In this document: positions 8,601-13,895 of the stretch, piece after piece
Layout of the letters: each line of letters begins with the position of its first letter
How positions within the stretch are numbered: the stretch's first letter is position 1
Assembly (NCBI GenBank): GCA_002403175.1
Contig: DHHG01000013.1
Span: 1-15,206, forward strand
Origin: Syntrophaceae bacterium UBA4778
Lineage (GTDB): Bacteria; Desulfobacterota; Syntrophia; Syntrophales; UBA4778
DNA length: 15,206 bases
Direction of reading: 5' to 3'
Notes under the pieces: model-generated
What the model was told of the DNA's origin: nothing
What the model saw: the letters and a program-made list of their open reading frames with translations, nothing else
Database searches by the model: none
Made by a program: the position numbers and the translations under genes

Positions 8601-8827
8601 AACCGGCAGATATTCAACCCTCGAAGAGGATACTTCTGAAGCGGTGGTTAGAAGCAATCAGAATCCGCATTCACAAAGGGACCTGTTATTTCCGGACAGA
8701 AAAGGAACTCAGGCGCATTCTCCACGAATCGGGATTCGAGGTGATGCTTGTGGAACCCAGCGCACCGGCACACGAGGAGTTCTGGTTTGTGGCTAGAAAA
8801 AGTGAAGAATTAGTAAATAGTAAATAG
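5675..8827 (+). CDS. MMPL/RND-family exporter fused to a C-terminal SAM-dependent methyltransferase
   Basis: The 1050-residue product has the duplicated RND/MMPL layout. TM1 is at 9-28, then a large periplasmic loop and a TM2-TM6 block (about 266-410). TM7 (433-451), a second periplasmic loop and a TM8-TM12 block (about 652-810) follow. Asp-Tyr pairs in TM4 (D331-Y332) and TM10 (D725-Y726) match the proton-relay DY pairs of mycobacterial MmpL3, so proton-driven lipid export is plausible. After a short basic linker comes a cytoplasmic class I methyltransferase domain (about 830-1045). Motif I is IDIGSGYG (D875-G881); an acidic residue after strand 2 (E900 in GIEPD) fits ribose binding. Fusion of the two is unusual and suggests the methylated molecule, or its precursor, is the cargo (inference). 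The start is uncertain by a few codons (ATG at 5675 or 5681; weak AGAG upstream). The last codons and the stop lie inside a heptamer tandem repeat. An acyltransferase gene follows on the same strand. Confidence 0.9.
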   Translation: MKMNKYPLRWLLAVVLIIAVVGLFFAGAQRLRMNADIMSSLPTSDPVLADSHYILSHHPIYDRVVVDIYQIERRPDILQEGAELVEARMRASGLFTEVGFQNIGRLIPSLMRHITDHLPILFSESDLQEAVEPLLKPDKIREILKAHAESLQDLSAIGQTQFIADDPLSLRYHVLSRLSSLSPTKGGHIQNGRLVSANGNHILVVAEPASSGMDTRYAMKINSLMMSISDELNRKYGSAHGFILTPVGAYRAALDNEISAKRNVHKAVLFSTVAIALLLLVAFPRPLIGLLALLPAFAGTMLAFFVYSLWHKSISLMAVGFGGAIISFTVDYGLAYLLFLDRPYETRGLEASRELWSLGLLAMLTTAVSFAFLSISGFAILMEIGLFAALGVVFTYIFVHAIFPLIFPVMPPARRSARLPLQRFINAIASADGMWKVYTALAFGIFMLFFARPDFHIELSSMNTLSKETEQADRLIRDVWGDILSKVYLMVEGRDGHEFQQKCDKLSVLLDQEKSAGRVSQYFVTSKVFPGEMTARRNAAAWNNFWNPERISDLRDNLNKSAPLFGFSPGAFDPFLKSLTSGPISGVEIPQEYAPLLGIKTSASGHKDSIWTQVVSVTPGPSYNGENFYWRITATKIAKVFDPEFFSRRLGSLLQSTFLIMAAIVGIITICTVFFYFLDWRLTLLGVAPTVFAIICTLGTLNLLGEPLGIPILIVSVVVIGMGTDYALYLIRAYQRYSDETPLSYPFSDQSLGQLGLIRLSVFLSFATTFLGFGVLAISDNALLKSAGIGLACGIGYSFMGAVMITPPLLKKIFTRPATTGGSVEAGSKQHFRKTLERYRHMESYPRLFARFKILLDPMFPRLAEYIRNPKCIIDIGSGYGVPAAWLLTLYPDARIHGIEPDYRRVRTAARAIGSQGRITVGAAPDLPEIPDKADTAIILDMIHMLNDADLRLTLQRLKEKLQSDGSVIIRATLTQPADIQPSKRILLKRWLEAIRIRIHKGTCYFRTEKELRRILHESGFEVMLVEPSAPAHEEFWFVARKSEELVNSK

Positions 8828-8845
8828 TAAATAGTGAACAGTGAA
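8811..8845 (+). repeat. Heptamer tandem repeat, five TAGTAAA-type units
   Basis: Three perfect TAGTAAA units (8811-8831) are followed by TAGTGAA and CAGTGAA (8832-8845). The stop codon of the exporter-methyltransferase gene (8825-8827) is inside the third unit. A looser GTGAC-rich stretch (about 8861-8890) continues the repetitive character up to the inverted-repeat element. Confidence 0.85.
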
Positions 8846-8892
8846 TAGCGGATGACTCGGCAGTGACACGTGACGGGTAACGAGTGACGGTT

Positions 8893-9012
8893 TCGTAAAA
8901 AGTCATGCCGCGCATTCTTTTTTGTCATGCTCGCGAAAGCAGGCATCCTGTTATTTCAATTCGTTATGGACTCCCGCCTTCGCGGGAGTGACAGGATTGC
9001 AACTTTTTACGA
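8893..9012. mobile_element. MITE-like/REP-like element, 120 bp, with perfect 11-bp terminal inverted repeats
   Basis: The ends are TCGTAAAAAGT (8893-8903) and its exact reverse complement (9002-9012). Inside are two hairpins: an imperfect one around 8924-8950 (TGCT/AGCA arms) and a perfect 8-bp one, ACTCCCGC/GCGGGAGT (8970-8977 with 8982-8989), around a CTTC loop. The internal motifs resemble dispersed palindromic units common in proteobacterial intergenic DNA. There is no coding capacity, so any movement would depend on a transposase elsewhere. I see no obvious target-site duplication. Confidence 0.72.
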
Positions 9013-9070
9013 GATCATCACGAGTGGCGATATATGAGCACTGGAAGAAGACCAGCCTGAGTGAGTACAG

Positions 9071-9970
9071 ATGAAGTCAGCTTTCTACCGCTTTCTAATT
9101 GAATTATCCCGGCACGGCGGGTTTTGGATATTGGGGTTCTTCACCTGGTGGATCACCACAGGTTATTTTTTTCTTATTCCGGGAAGACTTGCTATCAGCA
9201 TCCGGTTTTACCGTGCCGTTTTCCCCGACAGAGGACTTTTCTATCCGCTCCTTTGTTCCTGGAAGCAGTACCATCACTTCTCCAGGATATTTCTGGATCG
9301 CCTCCTTCTTGCGGATGCAATGTCCCCACTGCACACCCAAGAAGGATGGGAGTACCTTGAAGAAGCGGTGAATCGACAGACCGGGGGCATCGTCCTGATG
9401 TCCCATATCGGCAACTGGGAAGTGGCCTCCCGTCTGCTAAATACACGGGGACGAGACAATCCAGGAATGAAACTCCTTCTTTATCTTGGCGAGAAACATA
9501 AGGAGCAGCTCGAAAAAAATCAGAAAGAAAGCGTTGCTAGCAGCGGCATCAGGATTATTTCTGTAACCAAAGAAGGAGGTACGCCGGCGGATATTGTCGA
9601 AGGGATCCAGTTTCTGAAGTCGGGCGGACTTGTATCCTTGACAGGAGATCGCCTGTGGCATACAGAGCAGAGATCTGTCAGAGTCCATTTTTTCGGGCAT
9701 GAAGCTTTTCTTCCGGAGACCCCTTTTATTTTTGCCCTGCTGTCCGGAGCCCCTCTCTTCATTTTCTTTACATACCGCATTGCAGGACAGGCTTATCATT
9801 ATCAGGTCCTGCCTCCGCAATATATCCGGGCCCGCGACAGGGCTCATCGTGAAGAGGCCATCCAAAAGGCCGCCCAGTTCTTCGCCGATCGTCTCGCTGA
9901 AATCGTCCGGACCCATCCCTGGGAATGGTTTCATTTCGAACCTTTCCTCGGGAAGAAATGGACGCATTAA
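9071..9970 (+). CDS. Lysophospholipid/lipid A-type acyltransferase (LpxL/HtrB superfamily)
   Basis: The 299-residue protein has the usual length and layout of the family. An N-terminal membrane segment (about 16-37) anchors it to the inner membrane. The HX4E catalytic motif is intact (H112-I-G-N-W-E117, in LMSHIGNWE), and a GDRLWH segment occupies the place of the second conserved block. LpxL/HtrB enzymes move an acyl chain from an acyl carrier protein onto a lipid A precursor; close relatives act in aryl polyene and other lipid pathways. The acceptor cannot be told from sequence. It lies on the same strand 243 bases after the MMPL-methyltransferase gene, with the repeat element between, so the two may once have been tightly coupled. 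The ATG at 9071 begins a typical N-terminus, but no good ribosome binding site is seen. The gene is convergent with the HEPN gene, 36 bases away. Confidence 0.85.
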   Translation: MKSAFYRFLIELSRHGGFWILGFFTWWITTGYFFLIPGRLAISIRFYRAVFPDRGLFYPLLCSWKQYHHFSRIFLDRLLLADAMSPLHTQEGWEYLEEAVNRQTGGIVLMSHIGNWEVASRLLNTRGRDNPGMKLLLYLGEKHKEQLEKNQKESVASSGIRIISVTKEGGTPADIVEGIQFLKSGGLVSLTGDRLWHTEQRSVRVHFFGHEAFLPETPFIFALLSGAPLFIFFTYRIAGQAYHYQVLPPQYIRARDRAHREEAIQKAAQFFADRLAEIVRTHPWEWFHFEPFLGKKWTH

Positions 9971-10006
9971 GATTCAAAAATTTTTCCACTCATCATTCAA
10001 TTCGGC

Positions 10007-10438
10007 TCATCTTTTCTCAATGTGGTTCTTGATTGATGATACATATTTATCTGCGAATTTGATTGCTTGTTGAGCTTCCGTTTTGGAAATAATTCCCGCG
10101 TGATCATAAACAGCCTGATTTCTCTTCATACGCATGCGGTCGAAAAAACGCGCCTCGTTTGAAAAATCAATTCCTAATGCGAGCTTCACAAAGTCGATAG
10201 CTGCCCTATGGTGCCCCTGTGCACTGGTTAAGCGATAGCCTTCTGCATATATCAACCCTCGTGTAGCTTGCAGGATTGCATTGTAAGCTATGTTAAAAGC
10301 CCAATCTGAATCTTGTTCAAGAATCTTTGCTGCAGTCCTCAGATCGCATTGAGCCAGGCCCATCTGATTTTCAATCTGGACAGGTTCTGCCTGAAACGGT
10401 TTGAGCAATCCTCTATCCAATAAGCTTTTGTAGCTCAT
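10007..10438 (-). CDS. HEPN-domain protein, predicted toxin partner of the nucleotidyltransferase
   Basis: The ATG at 10438 (143 residues) is preferred because GGAG lies six bases upstream; a TTG at 10450 would add four residues. The sequence is an all-helical HEPN fold. It has the AYNAILQATRGLIYAEGYR helix, a GHH turn, and R106-N-Q-A-V-Y111-D-H113, a spaced R/H arrangement like the RX4-6H active site of HEPN ribonucleases. In HepT/MntA-type pairs the HEPN protein is an RNase toxin and the partner nucleotidyltransferase inactivates it by adding AMP to a tyrosine near the active site; Y111 is a candidate target here (inference). The gene overlaps the end of the upstream nucleotidyltransferase gene by 26 bases, so the two are probably translationally coupled. 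Base composition is more AT-rich than the flanking genes, as is usual for transferred toxin-antitoxin units. Confidence 0.8.
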   Translation of the reverse strand: MSYKSLLDRGLLKPFQAEPVQIENQMGLAQCDLRTAAKILEQDSDWAFNIAYNAILQATRGLIYAEGYRLTSAQGHHRAAIDFVKLALGIDFSNEARFFDRMRMKRNQAVYDHAGIISKTEAQQAIKFADKYVSSIKNHIEKR

Positions 10439-11018
10439 CGGGTTCTCCAACCATTAGTATTCTTGGTTCCGCGATCAGTCTTGATACAAAAGGATCCAAT
10501 TTTTTGATGCGATTTTTGAATTCCTTTTTGCTGAAAAGAGATGGATTAATCGTTCTTCCAAGAATTTTCTCTGGATTCTCTATAATTTTTGATAGATCTT
10601 CCAGAGGTATATTGCCAATAATGAATACGTCTATATCACTGGATGGACCTTCTGTCCCAGCAGCAACAGATCCATAAATAAAAGCACAATCTATTCCTTT
10701 TATATCGGAAAGGGCCTTCTTCAGGACACTTTCTGCTCCGGTGGTTTTCATGAAGATCGATTTCATCTCATTAATAAGGGGAAAATGCTGATTAAGACTC
10801 CAAAAAGATCTATTGGGCTGTTTCTCATCCTTGCGACGGTATATTATTCCGATTTGTTCTAAATTCGAAAGCTCTCTGCTTGTATTTGCACGATTTCCTT
10901 CGATGAGACGAGCAATTTCTCCAGAATAAAATTCTTCACCCTGGTGTGCAAGCAGGAATGAGAGTATGGAAACACGCAACCCGGATCCGAAAAGTTTTTC
11001 AAGCAAGATCTTATTCAT
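10413..11018 (-). CDS. Winged-helix regulator fused to a minimal nucleotidyltransferase (MNT), predicted antitoxin
   Basis: The 201-residue product has a winged helix-turn-helix domain (about 1-75, with SGEIARLIEGNRANTSRELSN as the helix-turn-helix part). A MNT domain follows (about 95-200). The MNT signature is complete: G116-S117, ten residues, then D128-x-D130, the metal-binding pair of the polymerase-beta fold. In MNT/HEPN modules this enzyme AMPylates the HEPN toxin. The fused DNA-binding domain makes autoregulation likely, and two palindromes lie directly upstream. The ATG at 11018 is chosen because the N-terminus LLEKLFGSGLRVSIL is where such wHTH domains normally start. No Shine-Dalgarno sequence precedes it and the likely -10 box ends about seven bases upstream, so the transcript may be leaderless. 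The gene overlaps the HEPN gene by 26 bases. Confidence 0.83.
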   Translation of the reverse strand: MNKILLEKLFGSGLRVSILSFLLAHQGEEFYSGEIARLIEGNRANTSRELSNLEQIGIIYRRKDEKQPNRSFWSLNQHFPLINEMKSIFMKTTGAESVLKKALSDIKGIDCAFIYGSVAAGTEGPSSDIDVFIIGNIPLEDLSKIIENPEKILGRTINPSLFSKKEFKNRIKKLDPFVSRLIAEPRILMVGEPDELQKLIG

Positions 11019-11035
11019 GTTGTAATTTATACAAC
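11019..11035 (-). promoter_or_regulatory. Operator palindrome 1, adjacent to the MNT start codon
   Basis: GTTGTA-N5-TACAAC forms a perfect 6-bp dyad ending one base before the ATG. On the - strand it contains TATAAA (11031-11026), the best -10 candidate. Bound repressor would therefore cover the -10 region and start site. Confidence 0.65.
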
Positions 11036-11039
11036 ACTT

Positions 11040-11056
11040 GTTGTAATAAATACAAC
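11040..11056 (-). promoter_or_regulatory. Operator palindrome 2, overlapping the likely -35 region
   Basis: A second copy of GTTGTA-N5-TACAAC with identical arms lies 21 bp centre to centre from the first, two helical turns, so both would face the same side of DNA. On the - strand TTGTAT (11055-11050) stands 18 bases before the TATAAA -10 candidate and is a plausible -35 box. The likely ligand is the winged-helix domain of the MNT protein (inference). Confidence 0.62.
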
Positions 11057-11264
11057 TTTTTTCTATTTCTTTTCGGAAGACAAACAGCTGAAGGTAAAGA
11101 TACTGAACTTCTGCAATCTTAAGGACTTCGAACGTGTTTATCTCTTATGATCTTCAATTATATTGATAGTAAATGTATATGCAATCATAGTTGTTGCCAT
11201 GAACTGAACAATTCTTTACCCTGTTTTGGCAGAGGCTATCTTACGACAGTTTCGGGGAATAATT

Positions 11265-11912
11265 ATGACTAGAAGCTTCCTTTTTGTGATGTTGATGCCC
11301 TTAGCTTTATTTTGGTGGGTGAAGATAAGTGCAAATTTTTTAAGACATATAAGATACAGAATGATGCATATGACTGAGCAGGACAATTTGGTTTTCGGGC
11401 AAAATGAACAGCCGACACTGATATTGGAATATGACAATACTCCAATGATTATATTTCTTAAAATATTTCCGATCATACTTTGTCTAATGTGCTTGTTTGC
11501 TTGGTTTACAGCAGATAAAGCCGTACATAGAGATATGCATTATATGTTTTTTTCATTGAATCCGGAACATACTTATATCCTGTATTATTGGGCATGGAAA
11601 TTCCAAATTATAACTGCATTGTTGATTTTTGGGTGGATGGTATTCAAGTCGTTCAATAAAAGAGTTTATTTTTTCAATAATGCAGTGGTTTTGGAAAATG
11701 CTTTGATTGGCAAAAACGCATTGGTATTGGATGATAATGTACGGATTACTAAGCACCCATCTGGGAATGGTTATTGGTTATACAACGAGCTATCGATGAA
11801 ATATATTCAAATCGTCAACAAAAAGCTTATGAAACTTGATGCACAGCAAGAAAAACTGCTCAAAGATTTCCTAAGTAAAATACCGGAGAAAAAGAAAACG
11901 TTTTATATTTAG
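11265..11912 (+). CDS. Unrecognised three-TM membrane protein
   Basis: I do not recognise this protein. The ATG at 11265 (215 residues) has GGGGA at 11254-11258, six bases upstream, and puts the first hydrophobic helix at the very N-terminus; the frame is open back to a TTG at 11226. Three membrane segments are visible: about residues 4-21, 62-81 and 108-127. A soluble region lies between TM1 and TM2. The C-terminal soluble part (about 130-215) has a beta-rich stretch (RVYFFNNAVVLENALIGKN, then VRITKHPSGNGYWLYNE) and a lysine-rich amphipathic tail. The beta stretch could be a bacterial PH-like fold, but this is a guess. The gene is AT-rich like the adjacent MNT/HEPN pair and is divergent from it, which suggests they share an acquired segment. 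Convergent with the transporter gene. Confidence 0.6.
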   Translation: MTRSFLFVMLMPLALFWWVKISANFLRHIRYRMMHMTEQDNLVFGQNEQPTLILEYDNTPMIIFLKIFPIILCLMCLFAWFTADKAVHRDMHYMFFSLNPEHTYILYYWAWKFQIITALLIFGWMVFKSFNKRVYFFNNAVVLENALIGKNALVLDDNVRITKHPSGNGYWLYNELSMKYIQIVNKKLMKLDAQQEKLLKDFLSKIPEKKKTFYI

Positions 11913-12021
11913 AAAATAAAAAAGGAGTGTAACCGAGCTCTCTTTCAGTTCTGATTGGTTTTGATTTTTAATTCGATACTGCGTAGGGCAGCCAAATGTG
12001 AGAGGACGAAGCATATTGGAA

Positions 12022-12047
12022 AATCCCCGGACGGGCGCCCGGGGATT
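12022..12047 (-). terminator. Probable terminator between convergent genes
   Basis: A perfect 9-bp GC-rich stem (12022-12030 with 12039-12047) closes an 8-base loop and lies 43 bases beyond the transporter stop on the - strand. The U-tract is short: four T on the - strand, two of them within the stem. It may also serve the + strand gene ending at 11912. Confidence 0.55.
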
Positions 12048-12089
12048 CTTGGCTTCAATAGTTTATGCCTGCAGACAGATTGTCAATTA

Positions 12090-13397
12090 TCAGGCAACTT
12101 TTCTCAGAGATAACTTTCCTGACTCTTTGGCCGCAAGGGACTGACTGACAAATGTAAGCGCTGCAGCCACAAGCAGCATTCCGATAATGATAAAGAAGGT
12201 CAGATCGTTGGCCCCGTTGTTGGCATCTTTGATCTTCCCGTCAACCCAGGGCATGATTAATCCTGCCAGGCCCCATGCAGAAAAAATGATTCCATAATTC
12301 AGTCCGAAATTTTTCAGACCGTAATAATCCTTCGTTGCGGAAGGGAAAAGAGAAAGGTTTGATCCGTAGCTCCCTCCGATTACAAGGAGAAGCCCCATCA
12401 GCAAGGGCACGGTGGCGCCTCCCTTCGCATTATAGAGCAGAAAAACGGCAAGCGCCTGCAGGAGCAGAAAGGTAAGCATCGTACGTTGTCTGCCGATTTT
12501 GTCTGAAACGATACCTGCCAGGATACGTCCGCCCGCATTCCCGACGGCCAGAACGACAACCGCCACAAACGCCAGTTCACCTAGAGACTTTTTGCCAAGC
12601 TGCTGAGCAAAACTGATGAAAGTCAAACCCGCTGCTGATCCCGCGAAATAGATCAGCCACAAGACGTAAAATTGAGCGGTTCCGAGCATCTCCATGACAG
12701 AACGGTCTGCCTGTGATTTCGCTGCCCCCTTCCCCTTGGTAGCGCTTCCTGCAGGAACATATCCGGCAGGGGGATTCTTCATGAACTGGGCCAGACCAAC
12801 CACCACCACGAGAAAGATCATTCCGAATATAAGCATTGCTTTAGAAATCCCCATGCTGACAACTTCCTTTGTCGTGCCGTCCGCAAGAGTTATGACTGAA
12901 ACTGTCGAAAAGACTTTGAGCAGGTAAGTAGCCAGGGGCGCGATATAAACCGAAGCAAGACCGAAGCCCGCCACAACGAGTCCGGCGATGAGGCCCGTCT
13001 TTTGAGGTGGGAACCATTTAACCGCTGGAGGAGTTGCCGATGCATAGCCAAGGCCGAATCCCATTCCGCCCAGAATACCGAAGCCGATAACGAATCCGGC
13101 CAGAGATGAACCTGTCATAGAGGCGAGAATAAAACCAATGCCTACGAGAACTCCGCCCAGCGTAGCCACCCATCTCGGTCCGATCTTATCCTGCAGCCAA
13201 CCGGCAGGAATCATCGCCATAGCAAACACAATGCAGGCAACGGAATAGGGTAAAGCTTTATCCGCATTGCTCCATCCCCAGGCATCCGGTATGCCTCCCT
13301 TAATTACGCTCCAAGCGTAAAGGATTCCGAGGGCAAGATTCACTCCCAATCCTGCCATAGTAACGATCCATCCTTGGGTGTTTTCATTCTGACTCAT
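12090..13397 (-). CDS. Major facilitator superfamily transporter, OFA (oxalate/formate antiporter) family
   Basis: The 435-residue protein has twelve predicted membrane helices in two halves, the standard length for the family. The first helix with GLGVNLALGILYAWSV, the 2-3 loop GWLQDKIGPRW, the second-half counterpart GGRILAGIVSDKIGRQRT, and the PSATKDYYGLKNFGLNYGIIFSAWG block together mark the OFA family. Members such as OxlT exchange small carboxylates (oxalate, formate); many anaerobe paralogues have unknown substrates. AGGAG (13405-13409) stands seven bases before the ATG. It sits about 500 bases downstream of a CoA-transferase gene on the same strand, which hints at carboxylate uptake or export linked to CoA exchange (inference). 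A weak promoter candidate is TTGACA on the - strand at 13492-13487, but its -10 box is poor. Confidence 0.88.
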   Translation of the reverse strand: MSQNENTQGWIVTMAGLGVNLALGILYAWSVIKGGIPDAWGWSNADKALPYSVACIVFAMAMIPAGWLQDKIGPRWVATLGGVLVGIGFILASMTGSSLAGFVIGFGILGGMGFGLGYASATPPAVKWFPPQKTGLIAGLVVAGFGLASVYIAPLATYLLKVFSTVSVITLADGTTKEVVSMGISKAMLIFGMIFLVVVVGLAQFMKNPPAGYVPAGSATKGKGAAKSQADRSVMEMLGTAQFYVLWLIYFAGSAAGLTFISFAQQLGKKSLGELAFVAVVVLAVGNAGGRILAGIVSDKIGRQRTMLTFLLLQALAVFLLYNAKGGATVPLLMGLLLVIGGSYGSNLSLFPSATKDYYGLKNFGLNYGIIFSAWGLAGLIMPWVDGKIKDANNGANDLTFFIIIGMLLVAAALTFVSQSLAAKESGKLSLRKVA

Positions 13398-13895
13398 GGT
13401 ATTTCTCCTATGGATTTTTTTAAAAAATGAAAGGCCCTGCGCAAAACGCGAAAAAGTGGCAGTTGTTACTACGTATCTAAGTACATTGTCAATATATTAA
13501 TTTTCAGAGCAGATTTTAATGAGTATCGACCCGGTTAATAGAAGTGAAGGGGCCAATTATGAAGCAGAAATATACATCTTGACGGTAAACTAGGTCAACC
13601 AAGTTATTCAGAGTATCTGAATCAGCTAACCAAACTAAAATATCATTCAGAGAGATAGAAATTAGGCAGATATTCATGCCCTTGGAATCCGATTTGGGAA
13701 AACTAATAAAATCAGAATATTGGCTCGTAAAAAAAGCAAGTCTGAATTTCTTGTAATGGCAGAGGTGATCTGAAATCAAACATAAAACAGTTCACCTCGT
13801 CTGGAAAGATCTACTATAATTTTCGGGGTCTATTGATTGCTCAATAAACCCCGAAAAACTTTGCATATATTATAAGGATGCTTACAACATATTTG
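13398..13895. other. 498-base AT-rich intergenic region
   Basis: The region holds the transporter ribosome binding site, a weak TTGACA promoter candidate (13487-13492, - strand) and a strong hairpin near its far end. An 87-codon frame on the - strand (13516-13779, TTG start, no ribosome binding site) reads NDILVWLADSDTLNNLVDLV, vaguely like the C-terminal part of an Lrp/AsnC ligand domain. It could be a remnant, but I do not call it a gene. Nothing else was recognised. Confidence 0.4.
13820..13857 (-). terminator. Strong hairpin downstream of the CoA-transferase gene
   Basis: A 10-bp stem (13820-13829 with 13848-13857), one C/A mismatch, then a 6-bp stem (13831-13836 with 13841-13846) close a TTGC loop. 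It lies about 40 bases beyond the stop of the CoA-transferase gene. The run of T is on the 5' arm and A on the 3' arm for either strand, so no free U-tract follows. It could therefore be an mRNA-stabilising hairpin rather than a classic terminator. Confidence 0.5.

Noticed and set aside
8811..9012. CRISPR-like array
   Set aside because: Heptamer units have no spacers, and the inverted-repeat element is a single copy; no cas genes nearby.
9437..9967. 176-codon - strand frame inside the acyltransferase gene
   Set aside because: Antisense shadow of a gene with an intact HX4E motif; no family resemblance.
9976..9985. A5T5 run between the convergent acyltransferase and HEPN genes as a terminator
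   Set aside because: Pure A/T palindrome without a GC stem; too weak to call.
13464..13492. Promoter for the transporter with TTGACA -35
   Set aside because: The base at the correct distance gives GTAACA, a poor -10 box, so it is mentioned only as a candidate and not called.
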